Assembly: GCA_965229635.1 (NCBI GenBank)
Contig: OZ245894.1
Location: 7,874,001 to 7,938,000 of the forward strand
Source of the DNA: BQJU01 sp965229635
GTDB taxonomy: Bacteria; Bacteroidota; Bacteroidia; Chitinophagales; Saprospiraceae
DNA: 64,000 nucleotides
Direction of reading: 5' to 3'
Of the stretch, positions 42,209 to 51,065 are shown one piece after another. The notes beneath the pieces are model-generated. The model ran no database searches. It saw nothing but the letters and a program-made list of their open reading frames with translations, and was not told where the DNA came from. The position numbers and the translations under genes are program-made. Numbering within the stretch: position 1 is the first letter of the stretch; every line of letters starts with the position of its first letter.

Positions 42209-43417
42209 ATGCTAAAAAACAAAAAGGTCATTCTGGGCATTACGGGTAGCATTGCTGCCTACAAAGCGGCCTTTCTGGTCCGCCTGCTGGTCAAAGCCGG
42301 AGCCGAAGTTCGGGTGTTGATGACTCCAGCCGCTACTCAATTTATCAGCCCATTGACGCTTTCCACCCTCTCCAAACATCAAGTTCATACTGCCGTCAGC
42401 GCTGAAGATAGCTGGAACAACCACGTAGAGATGGGCCTATGGGCTGATGCTATGGTCATTGCCCCGGTAACCGCCACCACCCTCTCGAAGATGGCGCACG
42501 GCATTTGTGACAACATTATCGTAGCCACTTATCTTTCGGCTCGGTGCCCGGTATTCTTTGCGCCGGCCATGGACCTGGATATGTGGCAGCACCCCGCCAC
42601 CCGGGAGAATGTAACCCGCCTTCAGGAATTTGGCAATCACCTCATTCCGGTAGCACACGGTGAACTGGCCAGCGGACTGGTTGGAGAAGGCCGCATGGCC
42701 GAACCCGAGGATATAGTGACCTTTCTCGATACCTACTTTAAGCAATCGGCTGCCCTTTCGGGAAAAAAAGTGTTGATTACCGCCGGACCAACGTACGAAG
42801 CCATCGATCCTGTTCGTTTTATTGGCAATCGCTCCTCCGGAAAGATGGGCATTGCCCTGGCAGAAGCCGCCGCTGCACGTGGTGCTGAAGTCACCCTCAT
42901 TTTGGGGCCAACCCACCTCAAACCCGCGCTTGCTGCCGTAAAGACCATCAACGTCCAAACTGCTACGGAAATGCTTGAAGCCGCAAAAGACCACTTCCCC
43001 AAAACGGATGTGGCCATCCTCGCTGCCGCCGTGGCAGATTACCGGCCAGAGGAAGTAGCCACCCAGAAAATCAAGAAGAAAAGTGATACATTTACCATAG
43101 CATTGACAAAGAATCCGGATATCGCCGCCACACTAGGCCAGGATAAGCAGAAAGGCCAGTTGTTGATCGGCTTTGCGCTGGAAACCCAAGAGGAAGAAAA
43201 CAATGCAAAGGGAAAACTGGAAAAGAAAAATTTCGATTTTATCGTCCTCAACTCCCTGCGCGATGCAGGAGCGGGGTTCAATACCTCAACGAATAAGATA
43301 TCCATTATTCATCGGGACAATAAGATCAACAAATATGAGTTAAAGTCAAAGGAAGCTGTTGCCAGTGACATTCTCAATGAGGTAGAACAGCTTTTAATGA
43401 ATACTAACAAGATTTAG
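42209..43417 (+). CDS. coaBC: Bifunctional CoaBC (coenzyme A synthesis)
   Basis: A 402-residue fusion. The N-terminal CoaC flavodecarboxylase (1-185) has GITGSIAAYKAAFLVRLL, the catalytic histidine in SWNNHVEMG and the substrate clamp FFAPAMDLDMW. The C-terminal CoaB ligase (~190-400) has KKVLITAGPTYEAIDPVRFI followed by GNRSSGKMG, and AAVADYRPE. Together they convert phosphopantothenate to phosphopantetheine. ATG at 42209 (MLKNKKVILG) is chosen over an open frame from 42140. porD begins 6 bp after the stop. Confidence 0.93.
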   Translation: MLKNKKVILGITGSIAAYKAAFLVRLLVKAGAEVRVLMTPAATQFISPLTLSTLSKHQVHTAVSAEDSWNNHVEMGLWADAMVIAPVTATTLSKMAHGICDNIIVATYLSARCPVFFAPAMDLDMWQHPATRENVTRLQEFGNHLIPVAHGELASGLVGEGRMAEPEDIVTFLDTYFKQSAALSGKKVLITAGPTYEAIDPVRFIGNRSSGKMGIALAEAAAARGAEVTLILGPTHLKPALAAVKTINVQTATEMLEAAKDHFPKTDVAILAAAVADYRPEEVATQKIKKKSDTFTIALTKNPDIAATLGQDKQKGQLLIGFALETQEEENNAKGKLEKKNFDFIVLNSLRDAGAGFNTSTNKISIIHRDNKINKYELKSKEAVASDILNEVEQLLMNTNKI

Positions 43418-43423
43418 CACAAC

Positions 43424-44329
43424 ATGCAAGTAAGAAAACTATTCGCGCTGGCGATTTGCATTGGAATGGCCGCCCTGCTGAATGGCCAGGAACTCAACGC
43501 CACAGTAAAGGTCAATACTCAAAAACTTCAGGTGACCGACCCTAAGGTATTTGAAACCCTGGAGCAAACACTAGTAGAATTTCTCAACAACCAGAAGTGG
43601 ACCAATGATGTTTTTGAAACCGAAGAACGCATCAATTGCAACTTCTTGCTGACCATCCAGGAAGAATATCCTCCCAATGGTTTTAAGGCACACCTGGCCG
43701 TACAATCTTCGCGCCCGGTGTATGATAGTGACTATGAGACGCCGATGCTGAATTACATCGACAAGGATGTCACTTTCGCTTACGAGCAATACCAACCGGT
43801 GGTGTATAGCCGCAATAACTACAACGACAATCTGTCGTCCGTGCTGGCCTTCTACGTACACATCATGCTGGGCATGGATTACGATTCCTTTGCACCGCTC
43901 GGCGGGGAAGAGTATTTACAGCGGGCACAGGATATTGTCAATAATGTACCGCCTTCAGCGGCATCAAATAATCCCGGCTGGACCTCTACGGGAAATAATC
44001 GCAACCGCTTTTGGCTGATTGAAAACATCCTTTCGCCAAGAACAAAATCGCTGCGCAGAGCCATGTATGACTATCACCGTATGGGCCTCGACCTGATGGC
44101 CAACGATGCGGATGTGGGTCGCGCCAATATGGCTCAATCACTGGATGTACTACCCGTAGTCAATCAATCGTATCCCAACACCATGATTCTGGCGCTGTTT
44201 TCTTCCACCAAATCGCAGGAGATTGTAGAAATATTCAAGCGGGGTACCCTGCCGGAACAAAATCAGGTGATGCGGGCCATGGTCAAGATCGACCCGGCCA
44301 ATGCCTCCAAGTATCGCGAAATAAAATAG
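43424..44329 (+). CDS. porD: T9SS-associated protein PorD (DUF4835)
   Basis: A 301-residue exported protein, signal peptide ending LLNGQ. DUF4835 pattern: TLEQTLVEFLNNQKWTNDVF, AVQSSRPVYDSDYETPMLNY, SVLAFYVHIMLGMDYDSFAPLGG and RTKSLRRAMYDYHRMGLDLM. Annotated in the family as PorD, linked with type IX secretion. The stop codon at 44327-44329 lies within the left inverted repeat of a small element, so the native C-terminus may have been slightly changed. Confidence 0.9.
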   Translation: MQVRKLFALAICIGMAALLNGQELNATVKVNTQKLQVTDPKVFETLEQTLVEFLNNQKWTNDVFETEERINCNFLLTIQEEYPPNGFKAHLAVQSSRPVYDSDYETPMLNYIDKDVTFAYEQYQPVVYSRNNYNDNLSSVLAFYVHIMLGMDYDSFAPLGGEEYLQRAQDIVNNVPPSAASNNPGWTSTGNNRNRFWLIENILSPRTKSLRRAMYDYHRMGLDLMANDADVGRANMAQSLDVLPVVNQSYPNTMILALFSSTKSQEIVEIFKRGTLPEQNQVMRAMVKIDPANASKYREIK

Positions 44330-44502
44330 AGTTGTTCTGCTGGGGTAGTTTGGTGGGAAAATTAGCCCATTTTCGACCACGCGATCCCGATACTTTATCG
44401 GGATTGAAGGAGTATAGCCTCAGCCACACGACTGAGAAAAGGCACAGTGTGGGAAGAAAAGGAGCAATTTGCACCCGAAATAACCCCAGCAGAACAACTC
44501 TA
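44327..44502. mobile_element. MITE-like element with ~20-bp inverted repeats
   Basis: AGAGTTGTTCTGCTGGGGT (44328-44346) is mirrored by ACCCCAGCAGAACAACTCT (44483-44501); with flanking bases the ends are TAGAG...CTCTA. The 176-bp interior has no gene and contains a perfect stem ATCCCGATA / TATCGGGAT (~44386-44406). This looks like a non-autonomous element moved in trans. No matching transposase is in the window. Confidence 0.7.
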
Positions 44503-44541
44503 GTAGTAAACCACCACATTGTGTTGATAAATAATTGTAAT

Positions 44542-44581
44542 AAAAAAGTGTAAACCCATGAGCCAGGGTTTACACTTTTTT
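44542..44581 (+). terminator. Strong terminator-like hairpin
   Basis: AAAAAAGTGTAAACCC (44542-44557) pairs perfectly with GGGTTTACACTTTTTT (44566-44581). It should end transcripts from porD. It finishes only 18 bp before the next start codon (44600), leaving little room for a promoter, so an attenuator role is possible. Confidence 0.85.
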
Positions 44582-44599
44582 GTATTTAAAGAAAAGACT

Positions 44600-46192
44600 A
44601 TGAAAAATATCATTTGCATCACACTCCTGGTTTGGGGTAGCCTTTCCGGTCTGCTGGCCCAGGATTACGACCTGCCCGCCATGATTAGCTGGGGAGAAGA
44701 ACTCCGAGAACCCGGCAATTCCTACCTCAGCAAGATTGTTGCTGCAGGATCTTATGGCTTTTATGCCTTACGGCTAAAAAATACAAGCCTCTCCAATGAA
44801 GACATCGCCTACATTGAGTATTACAATAGCGACAATAAACTCAAGCGTTCCCAAAAGCTGGACCTGAAATACAAGGGTAAAAAACGGGAATTTGAAGATA
44901 TGGTGATGATCGGCGGGGAAATCTATTTGCTGACCAGCTTCAACAATGAGGCTAAGAAAAAGAACTACCTCTTTTCCCAAAAACTAAGTGATCGCCTATT
45001 GCCTTCACGCAGCCTCGATATGATTGCCGAAATCGATACCCGCAATAAATACAAGGAAGGTGCTTTTAACCTGATCCTTTCCCGCGACAGCTCAAAGGTG
45101 TTGATCTACAATCAATTACCCTACCAGCGCAACGAACCGGAACGCTTCGCACTGCGGGTGTTCAATGATCAATTTGAACCCATGTGGAGCAAGGATATCG
45201 TACTGCCCTACAACGATGACCGCTTTTCCATCGAGGAGTACCGGGTAGACAAGGACGGAAATGTGTACATGTTGGGCGTAAGCTATCAGGATAAGATCCA
45301 CACCAGAAGGCAAGGAAAACCCACCTATACCTACTCCATTTTGGCTTACACCAATGCTGGGGAAGATTTTGAAGAATACCGCATTGATTTGAACGATAAA
45401 TTCATTACGGACCTAACCTTCCGCGTAGCGGATGACGGCAACCTGGTGTGCTCGGGGCTCTATTCCGAGAAGGGAACCTACAGTGTAAAAGGCACCTACT
45501 TTTTCCGGCTTGACGCCAAAAGCAAGGAGGTGTACAATGTCAATTTAAAACCCTTCGACTTTGATTTTCTAACCGAATACATGTCGGAAGGGCAGCGCAA
45601 CCGCGCCCAGCGGGCAGAAGAATCGGGTAATACAAACCGGGCGCCGGAGCTCTATCGCTACGCGCTGAATGACCTGGTGCTGCGCTCCGATGGCGGTGCG
45701 GTGCTGGTAGCGGAGCAATATTTCATTTTTGAACAATCTTACTGGGACTTTACCGGCGTGCGTCGCACGGATTTTTATTACAATTACAATGACATCATTG
45801 TCGTCAACATTCGGCCAACGGGAGAGATTGAATGGGCTACCCGCATTCCCAAGCGACAGGAAACGCTTAACGATGGCGGCTATTTCTCCTCCTATGCCAT
45901 GTCGATTGTGCGCGACAAGATTTACTTCATCTTCAATGACAATGCACGCAATTTTGGGCAAGACCCCGATAGACGCCGCCGCATTCACTACTTTAACGGC
46001 CGCTATTCAGTAGTGGCGTTGGCCGAAGTGCGCAAGGATGGTTCATTGACCACCTATCCCCTGTTCACCAACCGCGATGCCGAGATTTTGACACGACCCA
46101 AAATTTGTAAACAAACCGGCAGTCGCCGTATGCTCGTATACGGAGAAAGGGGACGGCAATACCGTTTTGCGAACCTGAGATTTACCGAATAA
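44600..46192 (+). CDS. Secreted protein of unknown function, 530 aa
   Basis: Signal peptide (MKNIICITLLVWGSLSGLLA) then ~510 residues of repeated strand patterns (EDMVMIGGEIYLLTSF, RVDKDGNVYMLGVSYQDK, RVADDGNLVCSGLYSEK, AMSIVRDKIYFIFNDNARNF), consistent with a beta-propeller-like fold. No sorting domain, lipobox or catalytic motif is seen. A recurring Bacteroidota family without a name known to me. ATG at 44600 is chosen because it opens the signal peptide; an upstream frame to 44558 runs through the terminator stem. Confidence 0.75.
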   Translation: MKNIICITLLVWGSLSGLLAQDYDLPAMISWGEELREPGNSYLSKIVAAGSYGFYALRLKNTSLSNEDIAYIEYYNSDNKLKRSQKLDLKYKGKKREFEDMVMIGGEIYLLTSFNNEAKKKNYLFSQKLSDRLLPSRSLDMIAEIDTRNKYKEGAFNLILSRDSSKVLIYNQLPYQRNEPERFALRVFNDQFEPMWSKDIVLPYNDDRFSIEEYRVDKDGNVYMLGVSYQDKIHTRRQGKPTYTYSILAYTNAGEDFEEYRIDLNDKFITDLTFRVADDGNLVCSGLYSEKGTYSVKGTYFFRLDAKSKEVYNVNLKPFDFDFLTEYMSEGQRNRAQRAEESGNTNRAPELYRYALNDLVLRSDGGAVLVAEQYFIFEQSYWDFTGVRRTDFYYNYNDIIVVNIRPTGEIEWATRIPKRQETLNDGGYFSSYAMSIVRDKIYFIFNDNARNFGQDPDRRRRIHYFNGRYSVVALAEVRKDGSLTTYPLFTNRDAEILTRPKICKQTGSRRMLVYGERGRQYRFANLRFTE

Positions 46193-46222
46193 CCTTGTAA
46201 ACACCTTAATTTTCATTTATAA

Positions 46223-46795
46223 ATGAAAAAAATAGCCATATTTGCCTCGGGAACTGGCAGTAATACAAAGAAAATAATTGAATATTTCAAAGAAAACCAG
46301 GATATTAGTGTCGAATTAATCATATCCAATCGACCCTCTGCCCCTGTACTAAACCTGGCTACTGAGCATCACCTCCATAAATTGGTGCTCAACAGAGCCT
46401 CATTTTACGAATCCCAGGACATTTTATCCACATTGAAACAACACCAGATTGACTGGATCGTACTCGCCGGATTTCTTTGGCTGGTACCGGCCTATCTGGT
46501 AAAGGCATATCCGGGCAGAATCATTAACATTCACCCAGCCCTGTTGCCCAAATATGGTGGCAAGGGCATGTATGGCATGAACGTGCACCGGGCCATTGAG
46601 GAAGCCGGTGAAAAGGAAAGTGGCATTACAATACACTACGTAAATGAACGTTACGACGAAGGGGACATCATTTTTCAAGCCTCCTGCGCCCTTACTGACC
46701 AGGACGATGCCGAAGAAATTGCCCACAAGGTGCAAAAACTAGAACACCAGCATTTTGCACCTGTTATACAAAAGTTGATACAAGAAACTACATAA
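46223..46795 (+). CDS. purN: Phosphoribosylglycinamide formyltransferase PurN
   Basis: A 190-residue enzyme of purine synthesis that transfers formyl from 10-formyl-THF to GAR. Motifs: IAIFASGTGSNTKKII (phosphate loop), VLAGFLWLVPAYLV, the catalytic NIHPALLPKYGGKGMYG (N and H) and SGITIHYVNERYDEGDII with the third catalytic D. Usual length. The PorE-like gene starts 27 bp downstream. Confidence 0.93.
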   Translation: MKKIAIFASGTGSNTKKIIEYFKENQDISVELIISNRPSAPVLNLATEHHLHKLVLNRASFYESQDILSTLKQHQIDWIVLAGFLWLVPAYLVKAYPGRIINIHPALLPKYGGKGMYGMNVHRAIEEAGEKESGITIHYVNERYDEGDIIFQASCALTDQDDAEEIAHKVQKLEHQHFAPVIQKLIQETT

Positions 46796-46822
46796 TCATT
46801 TTTAACGATTAAGAATACACTT

Positions 46823-48844
46823 ATGATGGCGAAAAAAATCATTCTTATCCTTCTGGGAATCAGCATTTTTGGCCAATTATCGGCCCAAAGCTGGAGAAAG
46901 CTCAGCAAAGAAGCCGATGATTTGCTAAAACAAGGCAAATACGAAGAGGCGGCCGCCAATTACGAACAAGCCTGGCAGAAAAAGCAAGGCAAAAAAGACC
47001 TCATTTACAAAGCCGGTGAAGCCTACTACATCATTCGCGATTATCGCAAAGCCGCTGAGGCTTACCAGCACGTGAAAGACGAAAACAACAACTACCCATT
47101 GGTGGGTTTGAAATATGCCCGTAGCCTCAAGCAGGATGGCCAGTACGACAAAGCCATCGAGGCCTTTCAGAGCTTTGGTGACAACTACACCGGCGATGGC
47201 AAAGCCATTTTGCAGGATGTGATCAATACCGAAATCAAGGGTGCCGAACTGGGTATGGCACTGCCTGCTCAGGCCGATCGCAGCATTGAAGTGCTCTATC
47301 CTGGCTCCGAGATCAATAGCGATGCCGCAGAGTTTGCACCATTTCCTGTGGGCGCAGAACAGATCTACTTCTCCTCCTCCATGGGCGGCAAGGCCCGCGT
47401 CTATAGCTCGCGCAAGATTGGTGACAGCTGGACCAAGGCCGGCACACCCGGCAATTTCCCGATCATTTCGCAGGGACAGTACGCCAACGCCACCATTACA
47501 CAAGATGGTGAGCGCATGTACTTCACCATCTGTAGCAATGACAATTATTGGGATGATCTGAATACGCGCTGTGAAATCTTCGTGACCAAAAGAGAAGGCA
47601 CCACCTGGTCACAACCCGAGCGACTGCCTGACTACATCAACATGAAGGGCGTTACGGCCACGCATCCGTTTGCCGTGCAGCAAAATGGTCAGGAAATCCT
47701 TTACTTCGCTTCCAACCGCGATGGCGGACGGGGTGGTATGGACATCTGGTACGCGGCCCGCGACATGGGAACGGACAATAACGACTTCACCTTCCCTATC
47801 AACCTGGGTGCAACCATCAATACTCTCGGTGACGAGATTACGCCATTCTATAGCATGGATCAGGGCGCACTTTATTTTGCCTCTAATGGTCTGGTTTCTA
47901 TTGGTGGTTTTGATATATTTAAGTCCCGTGGAGAAGAAACCACCTGGAGTCCGGCTGAAAATGCCGGTATGCCGATCAATTCACCGGCGGATGACTACTT
48001 TTATATCAAAAATCCAAATGGTGCCAGTGCCTTTGTTGTCTCCAACCGCGTCTTTGGTGGCGAAAAGAACAATACCACCGACACTGATATCTTTGAGCTG
48101 CAAATGGGTGGCAAGCGCATCAGCCTCAAGGGCAATGCCTACGACCAGGAATCGGGTGGATTGTTGAACAATATCACCGTATCCCTCTACCAGATTTTTG
48201 ATGATGGCTCCGACAATTTATTGATCAGCAAAGATTTTGCCAGTGGTAGCTACAATTTTGAATTGCTGCCCAACCGCAGCTTCCGGGTAGAGATCAGTCG
48301 TGATGGCTACCAGGCAGGCTCCTATCAGTTTGTGACCGACGACCCAAACACCTTCACCTACGGTCAACCCGTCTTTTTGGCAAAAGGCATGGACGATGAG
48401 CCTATGGTGATGGAGCCCGTTGATCCGGGTACCCCTCCGGTCAATCCTAATCGCAATCCTACTAACACACGTCCAACAACTTCCCCGGAGCCACCGTTGT
48501 CCGAACCGGGCGTGACTTATACCGCCCGCGGTACTTCCGCCAAGGATAACCTGGAATACGTGACCTCAGCGCCACAACACCGGGGTGTGTACTACAAGAT
48601 TCAGATTGCGGCAGTCAAAACCTTTGACCCTAACAACAGCAAATACGCCGCCATCTCCTCTATCGGACGCTTTGACACTGAAGAAATTCCCTCCCGCGGC
48701 CTGACCCGCGTACTGGTAGCAGAATTCTTCAGCCAGGAAGACGCCGAATCGGCCCTGCAAAGCATCCAAAACAGCGGCTTCAGCAACGCCTACCTCGTCA
48801 AATACGAAGACGGCAACCGCTACGGCCGTGTGAATTTGGATTAA
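46823..48844 (+). CDS. PorE-like TPR/PD40 protein ending in a SPOR domain
   Basis: A 673-residue exported protein. Signal peptide ~1-22; TPRs at ~25-130 (DDLLKQGKYEEAAANYEQAW, RDYRKAAEAYQHV, QYDKAIEAFQSF). A PD40/WD40-like propeller follows (~150-430: AAEFAPFPVGAEQIYFSSS, ILYFASNRDGGRGGMDIWYA), then a carboxypeptidase-regulatory-like sandwich (~435-515), a Pro/Thr linker, and a SPOR domain (VYYKIQIAAVKTF ... AESALQSIQNSGFSNAYLVKY). This is the PorE plan, except that PorE ends in an OmpA-like domain. Both bind peptidoglycan, so it may dock a T9SS part to the wall. Confidence 0.85.
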   Translation: MMAKKIILILLGISIFGQLSAQSWRKLSKEADDLLKQGKYEEAAANYEQAWQKKQGKKDLIYKAGEAYYIIRDYRKAAEAYQHVKDENNNYPLVGLKYARSLKQDGQYDKAIEAFQSFGDNYTGDGKAILQDVINTEIKGAELGMALPAQADRSIEVLYPGSEINSDAAEFAPFPVGAEQIYFSSSMGGKARVYSSRKIGDSWTKAGTPGNFPIISQGQYANATITQDGERMYFTICSNDNYWDDLNTRCEIFVTKREGTTWSQPERLPDYINMKGVTATHPFAVQQNGQEILYFASNRDGGRGGMDIWYAARDMGTDNNDFTFPINLGATINTLGDEITPFYSMDQGALYFASNGLVSIGGFDIFKSRGEETTWSPAENAGMPINSPADDYFYIKNPNGASAFVVSNRVFGGEKNNTTDTDIFELQMGGKRISLKGNAYDQESGGLLNNITVSLYQIFDDGSDNLLISKDFASGSYNFELLPNRSFRVEISRDGYQAGSYQFVTDDPNTFTYGQPVFLAKGMDDEPMVMEPVDPGTPPVNPNRNPTNTRPTTSPEPPLSEPGVTYTARGTSAKDNLEYVTSAPQHRGVYYKIQIAAVKTFDPNNSKYAAISSIGRFDTEEIPSRGLTRVLVAEFFSQEDAESALQSIQNSGFSNAYLVKYEDGNRYGRVNLD

Positions 48845-48859
48845 GACTAGAAGCACTTT

Positions 48860-48904
48860 CAAAGCCGCCGGGAGATGATCAACCTCCGGCGGCTTTGATT
48901 TTTG
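48860..48904 (+). terminator. Rho-independent terminator
   Basis: CAAAGCCGCCGGGAG (48860-48874) pairs with the CTCCGGCGGCTTTG arm (~48884-48897), followed by ATTTTTG. It ends the purN/PorE-like transcript 16 bp after the stop. Confidence 0.9.
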
Positions 48905-49008
48905 TAAGGAGGTGGTCTTAGGTTTTGGGATTTAGGAAAATCATGCATCTCCTCTGTAAACAAGAACAGAATTTTCAGAATGATTTTCCAGTTTAGCGTT
49001 TAGCGTTT

Positions 49009-50364
49009 TGCCGTCCGACATTAAGATTTAACGAATCTTAGCGACGAAAAGATTTGAAAAAACGTTCATTGACATATTGGTTAGATTACTCAAATAAAAA
49101 GGATCATGGCGCAAGCAAAAGAACTACAACTTCGTCAGCAAATAGCGTTAGCCTATGAAAAAGGAGCGTCCTACAGTAGTTTGTCAGATCGCTATAGCGT
49201 TAGCTATAATACAGTACGGACGATCTGTATTCGTTACCAAGAATCCAAAGAATTGGGTTTAGTGCCTCGCTACAACAATTGCGGTCGGTCCCAAGAGCAA
49301 GGAGCCGAACGGTCTTTTCGCTTAGTTCGTTTGTTGAAGCATCTTCACCCTACTTGGGGCGTAGGCTACATTTTAGTTCGGATTAGACAAGCCTATCCTG
49401 ACTTGTTACTCCAAAGTGAACGACATTATCAACGGCGGCTAGCTACACAACGCAATGATCTACCTAAGCCTAAACTTCCGATGAGGCCACCGTTGGATCG
49501 TTCTCGCAAAGCCCATGATACATGGCAAATAGATGCCAAAGAACGTATTGAGGGGACTGATGGCGATGAGCGATGCTTTTTAAATATTACTGATGAAAAA
49601 ACAGCGGCCTTGCTTCAAGTCAAGGCTTTTCCCCCTGGGAAGGATATGTAATGTTTCAGTGGATGAAATTCGAACACTGCTACTTAGCACATTTAAACAA
49701 TGGGGCCTACCCTTAGCTATACGCACGGATAATGGAAGCCCCTTTGGGGTGCCTACCCGCGATGTCATTCCAATTCTTTCCTTATGGCTGGTGGCTTGGG
49801 GCATTACCCCAATTTTGAATCGTCCACGGCGACCACAGGATAATGCAACAGTGGAAAGTAACCAAGGTACGGCTAGTCGTTGGGCCGAAGTCGATCGATG
49901 CCAAAGCCTTGAGCAAATGCAAGAAAAACTCAATGAAGTATGTATAATACAAAGAGATCATTTCCCCGTCAAACGCATTGGAAAGGTAACACGAAGTAAG
50001 GTTTTTGAAGATTTGTACTGTACTCAGCGGCCATTTGAACAAACACTATTCGATGAACAAAAAGCCTATCAATACCTCGCTCAGGCTGTCTATCCCAGAA
50101 AAGTAAGTTCGGCAGGACACACGGCCATCTATGGAAAAACTTTCCAGGTAGGCTTAAAATATAAACACCAACATGTCTTTGTTCAATTTGACCCAAATCA
50201 TATCGCCTGGTTATTTAGGGACTCCAAAGGCACAATACTGGTGTCTATTCCTGATCCCAGATTTTCAGCAGAAAACCTTTTTAATCTAACTATGTGTCAA
50301 TGAACTATTTTTTTTTCAAATCTTTTTGTCGGACTAATTCGTTAAATCTTAATGTCGGACGGCA
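49009..50364 (+). mobile_element. Insertion sequence 1, 1,356 bp, 5-bp target duplication
   Basis: The ends TGCCGTCCGACATTAAG and its inverse (right end at 50364) extend as imperfect inverted repeats for ~50 bp (both then read ATTTAACGAAT). The direct repeat CGTTT flanks both sides (49004-49008 and 50365-50369). It encodes one DDE transposase broken by a frame shift. Resembles IS481-like elements; the exact family is uncertain. Confidence 0.9.
49106..50303 (+). pseudogene. DDE (rve) transposase split by a +1 frame shift
   Basis: Frame 1 (49106-49651) holds an HTH (SYSSLSDRYSVSYNTVRTIC) and the first catalytic aspartate (DTWQIDAKE). The second frame (usable from ~49626 to 50303) holds the second aspartate (IRTDNGSPF) and glutamate (NATVESNQG). 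The break is at a TTTTCCCCC run (49627-49635): removing one base would join VKAF to PLGRICNVSVDEIR. It is either a slippage mutation or a programmed frame shift as in some IS families. Without it the transposase lacks D2 and E. Confidence 0.85.
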
Positions 50365-50589
50365 CGTTTAAAAGGTTTAGAGAACGGCTCCTTCAATATC
50401 TAATGCCGCAAATACGCTAGACTTAAACAAAATCTACAGCATAAATAGCTGCGTCCAAAAAATAAACTTTAACCATTAAACCGACAAATAGAGCAGCCTT
50501 CCCAAAATTCAAGCATTTGCACAATACCCAAGCGACATTCTCTAAACTCTACACCCCTAAACTCTAAACTTCCTAAACCACCTCCCCCG
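50365..50589. repeat. Low-complexity spacer, taaactctaaac family
   Basis: Words such as taaactttaaccattaaac, ctctaaactctac, cctaaactctaaacttcc and ccacctccccc, without any gene. Continuous, across the second insertion sequence, with 51993-52216. Confidence 0.65.
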
Positions 50590-50633
50590 TGTCTTACACT
50601 ATAAAAAGTTGACCTTTTTTTAAGTCATTAAAG

Positions 50634-51065
50634 ATGTCAAAAAAAGGAAACTTATCGAATACTCCGAAGAGTAAACTGCGTCAACAACGCGTATTTAGTG
50701 ATACGTTTAAGCGTCAAAAAGTCCAGGAGCTAGATTCGGGCTTGATCACTGTTCCAGAACTTAGTAAATTGTACAAAGTATCGGTGCAATCCATCTATCG
50801 GTGGCTACACAAATACTCGATTAATCATCAAAAAGGCATTCGCCAAGTCGTTCAAATGGAAAGTGAAGCAAAAAAGACGAAGCAATTATTAGAACGCGTT
50901 GCCGAGTTGGAACGCGTCATCGGTCAAAAACAACTGCACATTGATTACCTGGAAATGCTAGTCCAAATCAGCTCTGAAGAGCTTAATGTCGATCTAAAAA
51001 AAAATTTCGACACCAAGTGCTGTCCTACTTCCAAGGATTGTCTGGACCAAAAAGATTTATCATGA
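50634..51065 (+). CDS. IS3-type transposase OrfA
   Basis: A 143-residue DNA-binding subunit: an HTH (GLITVPELSKLYKVSVQSIYRWLHKYS) and a leucine-zipper-like coiled coil (ESEAKKTKQLLERVAELERVI) for multimerisation. The stop overlaps the start of orfB (ATGA at 51062), so translation is coupled rather than by the usual frame shift to a fusion, though a poly-A run at 50997-51005 could allow slippage. Confidence 0.88.
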   Translation: MSKKGNLSNTPKSKLRQQRVFSDTFKRQKVQELDSGLITVPELSKLYKVSVQSIYRWLHKYSINHQKGIRQVVQMESEAKKTKQLLERVAELERVIGQKQLHIDYLEMLVQISSEELNVDLKKNFDTKCCPTSKDCLDQKDLS

